From the NCBI RefSeq assembly GCF_036421855.1, contig NZ_JAZGOK010000004.1: 64,000 nucleotides of DNA; one strand, given 5' to 3'. The notes under the pieces were generated by a model that made no database searches, was not told where the DNA came from, and was given only the letters and a program-made list of their open reading frames with translations. The position numbers and the translations under genes are program-made. Source of the stretch: Georgenia_B sunbinii (lineage in GTDB: Bacteria; Actinomycetota; Actinomycetes; Actinomycetales; Actinomycetaceae). The stretch's first letter is position 1; every line of letters begins with the position of its first letter. This document shows, in pieces, positions 35,440 to 43,417 of this stretch.

Positions 35440-35453
35440 GTTCCACGTGAAAC
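35440..35453. promoter_or_regulatory. parS site 2
   Basis: GTTCCACGTGAAAC, the reverse orientation of site 1; one base off the palindrome. Confidence 0.88.
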
Positions 35454-35497
35454 TTTGACCTGAAGTGGCGGTGGCGACCCGTCAGCCAGGAATCCTC

Positions 35498-35532
35498 GCC
35501 GAGCGCCGAGCGCCGAGCGCCGAGCGCCGAGC
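35498..35532. repeat. 7-bp tandem repeat (GCCGAGC)5
   Basis: Five perfect copies of GCCGAGC inside the parS island, between sites 2 and 3. Function unknown; copy number is likely to vary. Confidence 0.9.
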
Positions 35533-35812
35533 AGAGTGCCTCCAGTGGCATTCACGCTCGATCCCAACATGCCTTGCATGGTGTGCAGCAAGCACTCGGT
35601 CCACGACCAAGGCGGCGGGCACCGTGACGGCCCATACGCTGGTCGCGTCCAGCCGCTACGTTAGCGATTGGAAAGATGACGCCGCAGTTACCCACCTTAA
35701 CGATGGCGGCTGAAAGGAGCTCCATACGTTTCTGATGCCGCAGGCGGAGCCTGTCATCGTCCACGAGGGCCAAAGTCCGAGCGCGGCACGAGCGTTCCTG
35801 ACGACTGCCACG

Positions 35813-35826
35813 GTTTCACGTGAAAC
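35813..35826. promoter_or_regulatory. parS site 3 (perfect palindrome)
   Basis: GTTTCACGTGAAAC, an exact match to the universal bacterial parS core. Confidence 0.93.
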
Positions 35827-36024
35827 CCTTCTCCCGCCCGTGCGCAACACCATGCTCGACTGTCCCGGACAGGAGGAAGCTACTGCGCCCTCCGTGGTTG
35901 CCCGCGCTAGTTACAACTACAGCGACGCCTTGCGGGCACACGCCTATCGCGGCGTTAGAACGTACGCGCCTTGTTCGCGCAGCTTCACCACCGCTATCGC
36001 CCGTGGCCAACCTGGGACCGCGCG

Positions 36025-36038
36025 GTTTCACGTGGAAC
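36025..36038. promoter_or_regulatory. parS site 4
   Basis: GTTTCACGTGGAAC, one base off the palindrome, same sequence as sites 1, 5 and 7. Confidence 0.88.
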
Positions 36039-36508
36039 CGAGCCCATCTTGGCTGGCCGGCGAGGTCGGGACCGACGGTACGCCTAGGACGCCCCTCGAC
36101 GGAGCCTGTCGCCCGTGCCGCAGCGCATCATCCACCGAGCGCGGGGATGTCACGAGGTCCGACGTGATGGGCTTGAGCGCTCATAGACGTTGAGAGAGGT
36201 ATTGGGCGGCCATAGCCAGGCCCCCGTGCCCGGTGAGCTGCTTGCGCAGTCTGACCGCCGACCATGCAGCATTGAGGCGGCCGACAGCACAGCAGCAGCC
36301 AGTACCACCGCAACTTGCTGTGTGAGCTTGCTCGGGAAGTACCGGCGAGCTTCCGACGCTTCGTCCCGGAGGACGTGTCCACATGACTGCTCTCCGCTCC
36401 AGTTTCGGGTGATGATCAGGTTGGCTGTACATGGTTCGCTAATGCCAGTACGGGCGCGGGCGTGGGCCGTGGAGGTGCTCCGTGATGGTGGAGATCGGCG
36501 CATCCTTC

Positions 36509-36522
36509 GTTTCACGTGGAAC
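36509..36522. promoter_or_regulatory. parS site 5
   Basis: GTTTCACGTGGAAC, one base off the palindrome. Confidence 0.88.
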
Positions 36523-36786
36523 GGCGGCCGAATCTGCCAGCCGAGTTCCCCGGCTCCTGTCCCTGGCCGTGCGGTATCAGCGTCCCCTTGATGCAGTGAG
36601 GGCGAGGATGGCCATGTGGTCGCCACGCAGAAGAGCAACCCTGCCGCCTGGGCACGCACGCAATGCACGATGAAGCCGGCTCCATCTGGGGGCGAGCCCT
36701 GTGGACGGCCGAGCGGGATGTCTGCACCAGTGAACGGCGAAGGAGGTCGGCAGGGGATGCACGATACGACCTATGCACGGACCTCG

Positions 36787-36800
36787 GTTCCACGTGAACC
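36787..36800. promoter_or_regulatory. parS site 6 (weaker)
   Basis: GTTCCACGTGAACC, two bases off the palindrome; the central CACGTG is intact. Probably a lower-affinity site. Confidence 0.65.
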
Positions 36801-36926
36801 ATGGTGACCAGAGACTGAGGCGCGCTCGGTCACAGTGAGCTGGTGAGCCTTGCGCATCCCCTACTACGGACGAGAGTTTCGGCAAACACCCGCCTCACCA
36901 ACTCGCAACCGAACGATGCGGTCGCG

Positions 36927-36940
36927 GTTTCACGTGGAAC
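36927..36940. promoter_or_regulatory. parS site 7
   Basis: GTTTCACGTGGAAC, 145 nt before the parA start, so ParB bound here could also affect parAB transcription. Confidence 0.88.
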
Positions 36941-37084
36941 CGGAATGCTCCAAGGCGACAGTGCCGCGGACGCGATCCACGACACTACGCGGCGCTTGTC
37001 AACGGAACCGTGGGGAGCGATTACCCTGGTACCAGGCCGATGGCGCAAGTGTCGCCGAGTGCGGAATCAATCTGAGGGGTGCGT

Positions 37085-38179
37085 GTGGCACAGCCAGAAG
37101 ACCGTGTCGATCCGACGACCCGAGGTACCTCCGAGCGACAGTCGACGGCGGGCGCGGCGAGCTTCTTCGACGAGATCTCAGGATCCGATGAGTTCACTCC
37201 CCTCGCTGCTCAACTAGCCGAGGACGCGCGGCGCCGGGTCGCCCTTGAGGGCACCTTGTTTCCCAAGCCACAGGAGACGCGCATCTTCACGGTCGCGAAC
37301 CAGAAGGGTGGCGTAGGCAAGACGACAACTACCGTCAACCTCGCTGCTGCGTTGGCGATCGGCGGGCTCCGCGTACTCGTCATCGACAACGACCCCCAGG
37401 GCAACGCCTCCACCGCACTCGGCATCGATCACCATGCCGGCACACCGTCGACCTATGACGTCCTCATCGACGACGTACCGCTGGCCGAAGTCATCCAGCC
37501 GTGCGAAGCAGTTCCGGGACTCTTCGGCGCCCCGGCCACGATCGACCTTTCCGGAGCCGAGATCGAGCTCGTGTCGATGGTGGCCCGAGAGAACCGGCTG
37601 CGTAACGCCATCGCGACGTTGCAAGACGACGAAGAGCAAAAGTTCGACTACATATTCATCGACTGCCCGCCAAGTCTAGGTCTACTCACGGTCAACGCGT
37701 TCGTCGCGGCACGTGAGGTGCTCATCCCGATCCAGTCGGAGTACTACGCCCTGGAGGGCCTCAGTCAGCTGTTGCGCAACATCGAGCTCATCCGGGGTCA
37801 CCTCAACCCCACGCTACATGTGTCGACGATCTTGCTGACGATGTACGACAAGCGGACCAACCTCTCCCGCCAGGTGGCAGAAGAGGTACACACCCACTTT
37901 CCCAAGCAGACGCTCGACATCGCGATCCCGCGATCGGTGCGAATCTCCGAGGCGCCCAGCTACGGGCAGACGGTGCTCACCTATGACGCCGGCTCGACCG
38001 GGGCCCTCGCCTACCGCGCAGCGGCGCAGGAGATTTCTAAGCGTGCCACCCAGACAGGCCAGGCGGGCGATGCCGACAACAACGGTACGGCTCCGAACGC
38101 GGACCACCACGCCAACGATCCACAGCAAGAGATGCCCGGAAACGGGCACCTGAACTCGGAGGACGACATCAATGAGTGA
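37085..38179 (+). CDS. parA: ParA, chromosome-partitioning ATPase
   Basis: 364 residues. A non-conserved N-terminal extension (1-58) precedes the ParA/Soj ATPase with deviant Walker A KGGVGKTTTT (about 72-81), DNDPQGN and FIDCPPSLG. The hydrophilic C-terminal tail (about 325-364) is rich in Asn/Asp/Pro. It forms ATP-dependent DNA-bound gradients that move ParB-parS complexes. GTG 37085 has GAGGGG 5 nt upstream; GTG 37079 would overlap the Shine-Dalgarno. It overlaps parB by 8 nt. Confidence 0.96.
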   Translation: MAQPEDRVDPTTRGTSERQSTAGAASFFDEISGSDEFTPLAAQLAEDARRRVALEGTLFPKPQETRIFTVANQKGGVGKTTTTVNLAAALAIGGLRVLVIDNDPQGNASTALGIDHHAGTPSTYDVLIDDVPLAEVIQPCEAVPGLFGAPATIDLSGAEIELVSMVARENRLRNAIATLQDDEEQKFDYIFIDCPPSLGLLTVNAFVAAREVLIPIQSEYYALEGLSQLLRNIELIRGHLNPTLHVSTILLTMYDKRTNLSRQVAEEVHTHFPKQTLDIAIPRSVRISEAPSYGQTVLTYDAGSTGALAYRAAAQEISKRATQTGQAGDADNNGTAPNADHHANDPQQEMPGNGHLNSEDDINE

Positions 38180-39605
38180 GAAGCGACGCGGTCTGGGCAA
38201 GGGACTGGGCGCCCTCATTCCGTCGGCACCGGCTACCGGCCGGCCGGTCGACGTCTTCTTCCCCGAGCAGCGGTCTGGCGACCGCCCCGCCGAACGCGCA
38301 GTGCGCGGCGAGGCGGTCGTGGCGCCGCCGGCTGAGGTCGCCGCTACGGTGTCCGCCACAACGCCGGCGGCCGCGCCGGCCACGACCGGACGGCGCACGG
38401 GGGCGTCCAGTGCGTCCTCGGCGGGCGCTGCCCCGAAGAACGGCACCCGCCGCCCTGCCGCCAAGCGCGCGAAGATCCCGGCTGACACGCTGACTCCCCG
38501 CCGCCGGTCGGCGCCCACGGCCGCGACGCCGCCGGCGGCCGCGCCGCCCCCGCCCGAGACGGATGCATCGGCCCAGACGCCGTCGGCGGTGTCCGCCGCG
38601 GCCGCACCGGCTCCCGTCGAAGCACCGGCCCCCGTCGAGCCCCCTGCCCCCGTCGAGACCCCTGCCGCAGCCGAGCAGCCTGCCACCGCTGCCCCGGCCA
38701 CCCCCGCTTCCCCGGGTGCCGCAGCGGTGTCACCAGTGGCCGAGGACGACGGCCTCGTCGAGGTGCCAGGTGCCACGTTCGCCGAGGTCGCCGTGGGCGA
38801 CGTCGTCGCCAACCGGCGTCAGCCTCGTCAGGTCTTCGACGAGGAGGAGCTCGAGGAGCTCGCTGCGTCGATCCGCGAGGTCGGCGTGCTGCAGCCGATC
38901 GTTGTTCGGCCGCTGCCCGACGGCGACGACGCCGGCTACGAGCTCATCATGGGCGAGCGCCGCTGGCGTGCCTCCCAGCTCGCCGGGAACATCACGGTGC
39001 CGGCGATCATCCGGCAGGTGGACGACAATGACCTGCTGCGCGACGCGCTGCTGGAGAACCTCCACCGCTCGCAGCTGAACCCGCTGGAAGAGGCTGCCGC
39101 CTACCAGCAGCTGCTCGAGGACTTCGACTGCACGCACGAAGAGCTGGCTGCGCGCATCGTCCGGTCACGGCCGCAGATCTCCAACACCCTGCGGCTGCTC
39201 AAGCTGCCGCCGCTGGTGCAGCGGCGCCTCGCCGCCGGCGTGCTCTCCGCCGGCCACGCGCGCGCGTTGCTGGGGTTGTCGGACGCCGGCGCCATGGAGC
39301 GGCTCGCACAGCGCATCGTCGCGGAGGGGCTGAGCGTCCGGACCACCGAGGAGATCGTCGCGCTCGGTGACGAGCCGGTCGACCCGGAGCTGCGCCGTCG
39401 TCCGCGCACCACCGCGTACACCGCCGAGCTCAACCAGATAGCCACCAAGCTCGCCGACCGGTTCGACACCCGGGTGAAGATCGGGATGGGTCAGCGCAAG
39501 GGCCGGATCAACATCGAGTTCGCCAGCGTCGAGGACCTCAACCGCATCCTCGAGGTCCTCGCGCCAAGCGTCGACCAGGTACCGACGGACAAGCCCGCCG
39601 GCTGA
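38172..39605 (+). CDS. parB: ParB, parS-binding CTPase
   Basis: 477 residues, longer than typical ParB (about 300-350) because of an Ala/Pro-rich linker (about 20-190, many APVE repeats) between the ParA-contacting N-terminus (KRRGLGKGLGALIP) and the core. The core has GERRWRAS (about 260) and ENLHRSQLNPLEEA, which form the CTP-binding pocket, then the HTH that reads parS (HEELAARIVRSRPQISNTLRLL) and a C-terminal dimerisation domain. It loads at the seven parS sites upstream and spreads. Co-transcribed with parA. Confidence 0.96.
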   Translation: MSEKRRGLGKGLGALIPSAPATGRPVDVFFPEQRSGDRPAERAVRGEAVVAPPAEVAATVSATTPAAAPATTGRRTGASSASSAGAAPKNGTRRPAAKRAKIPADTLTPRRRSAPTAATPPAAAPPPPETDASAQTPSAVSAAAAPAPVEAPAPVEPPAPVETPAAAEQPATAAPATPASPGAAAVSPVAEDDGLVEVPGATFAEVAVGDVVANRRQPRQVFDEEELEELAASIREVGVLQPIVVRPLPDGDDAGYELIMGERRWRASQLAGNITVPAIIRQVDDNDLLRDALLENLHRSQLNPLEEAAAYQQLLEDFDCTHEELAARIVRSRPQISNTLRLLKLPPLVQRRLAAGVLSAGHARALLGLSDAGAMERLAQRIVAEGLSVRTTEEIVALGDEPVDPELRRRPRTTAYTAELNQIATKLADRFDTRVKIGMGQRKGRINIEFASVEDLNRILEVLAPSVDQVPTDKPAG

Positions 39606-39619
39606 AAACGACTCAGCCG
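39599..39619. terminator. Short hairpin spanning the parB and ddl stop codons
   Basis: CGGCTGA - AAACGAC - TCAGCCG: 7-bp arms in which the TGA of parB and the TGA (tca) of the convergent ddl gene pair with each other. No T tract follows. Candidate weak bidirectional terminator in a 7-nt intergenic gap. Confidence 0.35.
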
Positions 39620-40578
39620 CGGGCGGCGGCCGCTGCCACGAGGGTCGTGTAAAGCCCGGCCGGGCTGGGCCCGCCGGCCTCGGCGTACGCCTGGGCAGAC
39701 TGCGGGAACAGCGAGGTCTCGGTCATCCCCGGGGCCACGTTGATGTCGAGGAACCACGGCACCCCGGCGTCGTCGACGATGAGGTCGGTGCGTGACAGGT
39801 CTCGCAGGCCCAGCGCGCGGTGGGCGGTGACCGCCGCGTCGCACGCAGCCGCGGCGACGTCAGCCGGCAACCGCGCAGGGACGAAGTACTCGGTGCGTCC
39901 CGGGTTGTACCGGGCGTCGTAGTCGTACGGGCCGTCGGTGACGATCTCCACGGGCGGTAGCGCCACCGGACCGTCACCGGTGTCGATCACGCTGACCGCG
40001 ACCTCCGTGCCGGCGACGGCGCGCTCGATGAGCGCGGTGCTGCCGTAGGACAGGCTGCTGACCAGCGCCTGCGGCAGGTCCGCGGCGTCGGTCACCATGG
40101 TCACGCCGAGGGCGGACCCGCCGTCCTCCGGCTTGACCACCAGTGGCAGGCCCAGGCCTTCCAGCGTGGTCGACATGACACCCGGGGAGCCGATCTCGTG
40201 GAACAGCCCACGCGGCAGGGTGACGAACGCCGGGGTGGCGACCCCGGCGCGCGCGACGATGCCCTTGGCCACCGGCTTGCGGGAGGCGAGCCGGCAGGCG
40301 GCGGCGTCGGACCCCACGAAGGGCAGCCCGAGGATCTCGAGGAGGCCTCGGAGGGAGCCGTCCTCCCCGGTCGAGCCGTGGACCAGCGGGAACACGACGT
40401 CCGGCCGTGACTCGGTGAGCGCCGGCAGCAACGTGTGGTCGACGTCGCGCACCTCGACCTGCTGGCCGGAGCTGCGCAGCAGCTCAGCGATCCGGCGCCC
40501 GGACCGCAACGAGACGTCGCGCTCGTGCGAGAGGCCGCCGGCGAGGATGAGGACGTTCAGTGGCTTCTTCGTGGGCAT
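39613..40578 (-). CDS. ddl: D-alanine--D-alanine ligase family protein
   Basis: 321 residues, ATP-grasp fold: VLILAGGLSHERDVSLRSG at the start, HGSTGEDGSLRGLLEILGLPFVGS, LPLVVKPEDGGSALGVT and the metal-binding DINVAPGMT (about 282-290). It joins two D-alanines for peptidoglycan precursors. It is shorter than classic Ddl (about 350-370), like a second actinobacterial ligase group often found beside parB, so substrate specificity is inferred. ATG 40578 has GGAGC about 8 nt upstream. Confidence 0.85.
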   Translation of the reverse strand: MPTKKPLNVLILAGGLSHERDVSLRSGRRIAELLRSSGQQVEVRDVDHTLLPALTESRPDVVFPLVHGSTGEDGSLRGLLEILGLPFVGSDAAACRLASRKPVAKGIVARAGVATPAFVTLPRGLFHEIGSPGVMSTTLEGLGLPLVVKPEDGGSALGVTMVTDAADLPQALVSSLSYGSTALIERAVAGTEVAVSVIDTGDGPVALPPVEIVTDGPYDYDARYNPGRTEYFVPARLPADVAAAACDAAVTAHRALGLRDLSRTDLIVDDAGVPWFLDINVAPGMTETSLFPQSAQAYAEAGGPSPAGLYTTLVAAAAARG

Positions 40579-40601
40579 GGTTGCCTGCTCCGATCCGCTG
40601 G

Positions 40602-41933
40602 TCACGCCTGGTCGGGTGACGGAATGTCGATAAGTTGGCCGCCGCCTCGCGGCCGGGCCGTCGTGCCGAACATCTCGGTCAGCTCCGCCTCGGCCCGCAC
40701 GACGCCGGCGAGACGGCGCACGCCCTCCCGGATCCGCTCCGGCGTCGGGTAGCAGAAGGAGAGCCGCATGTGGTCCGCGCCCTGCCCGTCGGCGTAGAAC
40801 GCGGTGCCGGAGACGTAGGCGACGAGGTTGGTGACGGCGCGGGGCAGCATGGCCTTGGCGTCGAGGCCCTCGGGCAGCGTCACCCAGGTGTAGAAGCCGC
40901 CCTGCGGCACCGTCCAGCTGGCCTCCGGCAGGTACTCCTGCAGGGCTGTCATCATCGCGTCCCGGCGCTCCCGGTACTGCACGCGGAAGTTCTTCACCTG
41001 CGAGTACCAGTCGTACTCCTGCAGGTAGGAGGTGATCGACAGCTGGCTGAACCGCGACGGCGAGAGGATCGCCGCCTCGCTGGCGAGCACGAGCTTCTCG
41101 CGCACCGCGTGCGGCGCGGCCGCCCAGCCCACCCGGTAGCCGGGCGCGAAGGTCTTGGAGAACGACCCGAGGTAGATCACCCCGTCCGGGTCGTAGCTCT
41201 TGAGGGCCGGCAGCGGGTCGCCGTCGAAACCGAGCAGGCCGTACGGGTTGTCCTCGAGGATGAGCACACCGTGGCGGCGACAGATCTCGACGATCTGCGG
41301 GCGCCGCTCCTCGGTCAGCAGCACCCCGGCGGGGTTGTGGAAGTTCGGCACCGTGTAGAGCATCTTCACCCGGCGGCCCTCGGCCTTGAGGCGCTGCAGG
41401 ATGCGGTCGAGCTCGACGGGCACCAGGCCCTCAGCGTCCATCGGCGCGTGCACGATGTCCGCCTGGTAGGCGCGGAACACCCCGAGCGCACCGACGTAGC
41501 TCGGGGCCTCGGCGACGATCACGTCGCCGGGGTTGACGAAGATCTCGGTCACGAGGTCGAGGGCCTGCTGAGACCCGGTGGTGACGACGACGTCGTCCGG
41601 GTGGGCGTGGACGTGGTCGTAACGCATCACCTCGACGATCTGCTCACGCATCGCGAGCTCGCCCTGGCCGCTGCCGTACTGCAGCGCCTCCGGGCCGCGA
41701 TCGCGCAGCAGCCGGGCAGTCATGTCCGCGAGGAAGTCGATCGGCAGGCCGGAGATGTTGGGCATCCCGCCGGCGAGCGAGACGACCTCCGGCCGGCTGG
41801 CCACCGCGAAGAGCGCTCGGATCTCCGAGGACCGCATCCCGTGGGCGCGCTCGGCGTAGGAGTCGAACCACGGGTCAAGTCGTGTCCCGGTGACCGGGGG
41901 TGTCTCCGGTCGTGGCTCGTCGGGGCTCGTCAC
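40602..41933 (-). CDS. PLP-dependent aminotransferase (class I/II, 2-aminoadipate type)
   Basis: 443 residues, fold type I aminotransferase of the kind related to LysN and to the C-terminal domain of MocR regulators, but without a GntR HTH. The PLP lysine is in GSFSKTFAPGYRVGW (about 259). NPAG, DNPYGLL and the C-terminal RLSFCYPTPE are conserved. The amino-acid substrate cannot be told from sequence. GTG 41933 has GGAGGACGACCT directly upstream. It lies 23 nt upstream of ddl in the same direction. Confidence 0.9.
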   Translation of the reverse strand: MTSPDEPRPETPPVTGTRLDPWFDSYAERAHGMRSSEIRALFAVASRPEVVSLAGGMPNISGLPIDFLADMTARLLRDRGPEALQYGSGQGELAMREQIVEVMRYDHVHAHPDDVVVTTGSQQALDLVTEIFVNPGDVIVAEAPSYVGALGVFRAYQADIVHAPMDAEGLVPVELDRILQRLKAEGRRVKMLYTVPNFHNPAGVLLTEERRPQIVEICRRHGVLILEDNPYGLLGFDGDPLPALKSYDPDGVIYLGSFSKTFAPGYRVGWAAAPHAVREKLVLASEAAILSPSRFSQLSITSYLQEYDWYSQVKNFRVQYRERRDAMMTALQEYLPEASWTVPQGGFYTWVTLPEGLDAKAMLPRAVTNLVAYVSGTAFYADGQGADHMRLSFCYPTPERIREGVRRLAGVVRAEAELTEMFGTTARPRGGGQLIDIPSPDQA

Positions 41934-42007
41934 AGGTCGTCCTCCTCCGGCGTCGTGCGCGCTGCCCGACACGTTACGCCCCGGCGCCCCGGCGGAGCAC
42001 ATCCGTG

Positions 42008-42334
42008 TCAGGCTGCGAACGGTTCGAGCTCAGCCAGGAGGGTCGGCTTGGGGCGCGCACCCACGATCATCGCCTCGAGCTCACCGTCCCGGACGACGAC
42101 GAACGTCGGGATGGAGACGACGCCGTAGCGGGCGGTCGTCAACGGCGCCGCGTCGACGTCGACCGTGACGAAGGTCAGCCGGTCCCCGAAGCGGTGCGCC
42201 AGCTCGGTCACGACCGGGGCCATCGTCATGCAGGGCGCGCACCAGCCCGCCCAGAAGTCGACGACGACGGCGCCGGCAGCTGCCAGCACCACGTCGTCGA
42301 ACTCGTCGTCGGTGACCGCCCGTACGCGTCCCAT
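42008..42334 (-). CDS. trxA: Thioredoxin
   Basis: 108 residues, one thioredoxin fold. The active site is WCAPC (about 28-32), with Ala replacing the Gly of the common WCGPC, which may shift redox potential; the cis-Pro is in SIPTF (about 74). It reduces protein disulfides using electrons from TrxB, encoded 6 nt upstream on the same strand. The ATG at 42334 overlaps no neighbour. Confidence 0.94.
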   Translation of the reverse strand: MGRVRAVTDDEFDDVVLAAAGAVVVDFWAGWCAPCMTMAPVVTELAHRFGDRLTFVTVDVDAAPLTTARYGVVSIPTFVVVRDGELEAMIVGARPKPTLLAELEPFAA

Positions 42335-42340
42335 CGTCGG

Positions 42341-43345
42341 TTAGAGCGCCAGTGCGCCCTGCGGGGTCTGCGAGGCGTCCTTGGCCGGCTCGGCGGCCTC
42401 GCCGAGGGCGGCGAGGTAGCGCTCGGCGTCCAGCGCTGCCGCGCAACCGGTGCCGGCGGCGGTGATGGCCTGGCGGTAGGTGTGGTCCACGGCGTCGCCG
42501 CAGGCGAAGACGCCCGGCAGGTTCGTCACGGTGCTCGGGGCAGCGACGACGATGTAGCCGTTCTCGTCCAGCTCGACCTGGCCGGCGAGCATCTCGGTGC
42601 GCGGCACGTGGCCGATCGCCACGAACACTCCGGTGGCGTCGAGGTCGCGCTCCTCACCGGTGACGGTGTCACGCAGCCGGACCCCGGAGACCTTCTCCTC
42701 GCCCTGGATCTCGATGACCTCGCTGTTCCACGCGAACTCGATCTTGTCGTTGGCCATCGCGCGGTCGGCCATGATCTTCGAGGCACGCAGCTCGTCGCGG
42801 CGGTGGATCACGGTGACCTTGTCGGCGAACTTGGTGAGGAAGGTGGCCTCCTCCATCGCCGAGTCCCCGCCGCCGACGACGATGACGTGCTGGTTGCGGA
42901 AGAAGAAGCCGTCGCAGGTCGCGCAGTAGCTGATGCCGCGCCCGGTGAGCTTCTGCTCGCCCGACAGGCCCAGCTCCTTGTAGGCGGAGCCGTTGGCCAG
43001 GATGACGCTGCGGGCGCGCAGCACGTCACCCTCGCCGGTGGTGACCACCTTGACGTCACCGGCGAGCTCGACCGACACGGCGTCGTCGTAGCGGACCTCG
43101 GCACCGAAGCGCTCGGCCTGGCCCTGCATCTTCTCCATCAGCTCCGGACCCATGACGCCCTCGGGGAAGCCAGGGAAGTTCTCCACCTCGGTGGTGTTCA
43201 TCAGCGCGCCGCCGGCCGTGATGGCGCCGGCGAGCACCACCGGTGCCAGGTTCGCGCGCGCGGAGTAGATCGCCGCGGTGTAGCCGGCCGGACCGGAACC
43301 GATGATGACGACCTCGTGGGTCGTGGTGGATGCGTTCTCAGTCAT
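42341..43345 (-). CDS. trxB: Thioredoxin reductase (NADPH)
   Basis: 334 residues. The FAD-binding GSGPAGYTAAIY (about 15-26), redox-active CATC (about 138-141, SYCATCDGFFF), NADPH-binding GGGDSAMEEA and C-terminal FACGDAVD are all present. It reduces TrxA. trxB-trxA adjacency downstream of murJ is conserved near actinobacterial origins. The C-terminus carries a short Ala/Glu tail. Confidence 0.96.
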   Translation of the reverse strand: MTENASTTTHEVVIIGSGPAGYTAAIYSARANLAPVVLAGAITAGGALMNTTEVENFPGFPEGVMGPELMEKMQGQAERFGAEVRYDDAVSVELAGDVKVVTTGEGDVLRARSVILANGSAYKELGLSGEQKLTGRGISYCATCDGFFFRNQHVIVVGGGDSAMEEATFLTKFADKVTVIHRRDELRASKIMADRAMANDKIEFAWNSEVIEIQGEEKVSGVRLRDTVTGEERDLDATGVFVAIGHVPRTEMLAGQVELDENGYIVVAAPSTVTNLPGVFACGDAVDHTYRQAITAAGTGCAAALDAERYLAALGEAAEPAKDASQTPQGALAL

Positions 43346-43417
43346 GGCTGTCCTAACGACGGTCGGGGTGCGGGGATCTGGTAGCGATAACGGCGACGGC
43401 GGACCGATTGTTCCGGC

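Larger units (their letters stand above)
35073..37084. other. Gene-free 2-kb region carrying seven parS sites
   Basis: Between rsmG and parA no frame on either strand gives a protein with recognisable family features; the open frames are short and overlap each other. The region holds seven parS-like 14-mers (listed separately) at spacings of about 140-480 nt, and a 7-bp tandem repeat at 35498. I read it as the origin-proximal centromere. The parA promoter must lie near its right end. Confidence 0.85.

Noticed and set aside
36150..36668. 172-codon minus-strand frame in the parS island
   Set aside because: No Shine-Dalgarno, runs through a parS site, overlaps other equally long frames and shows no family motif.
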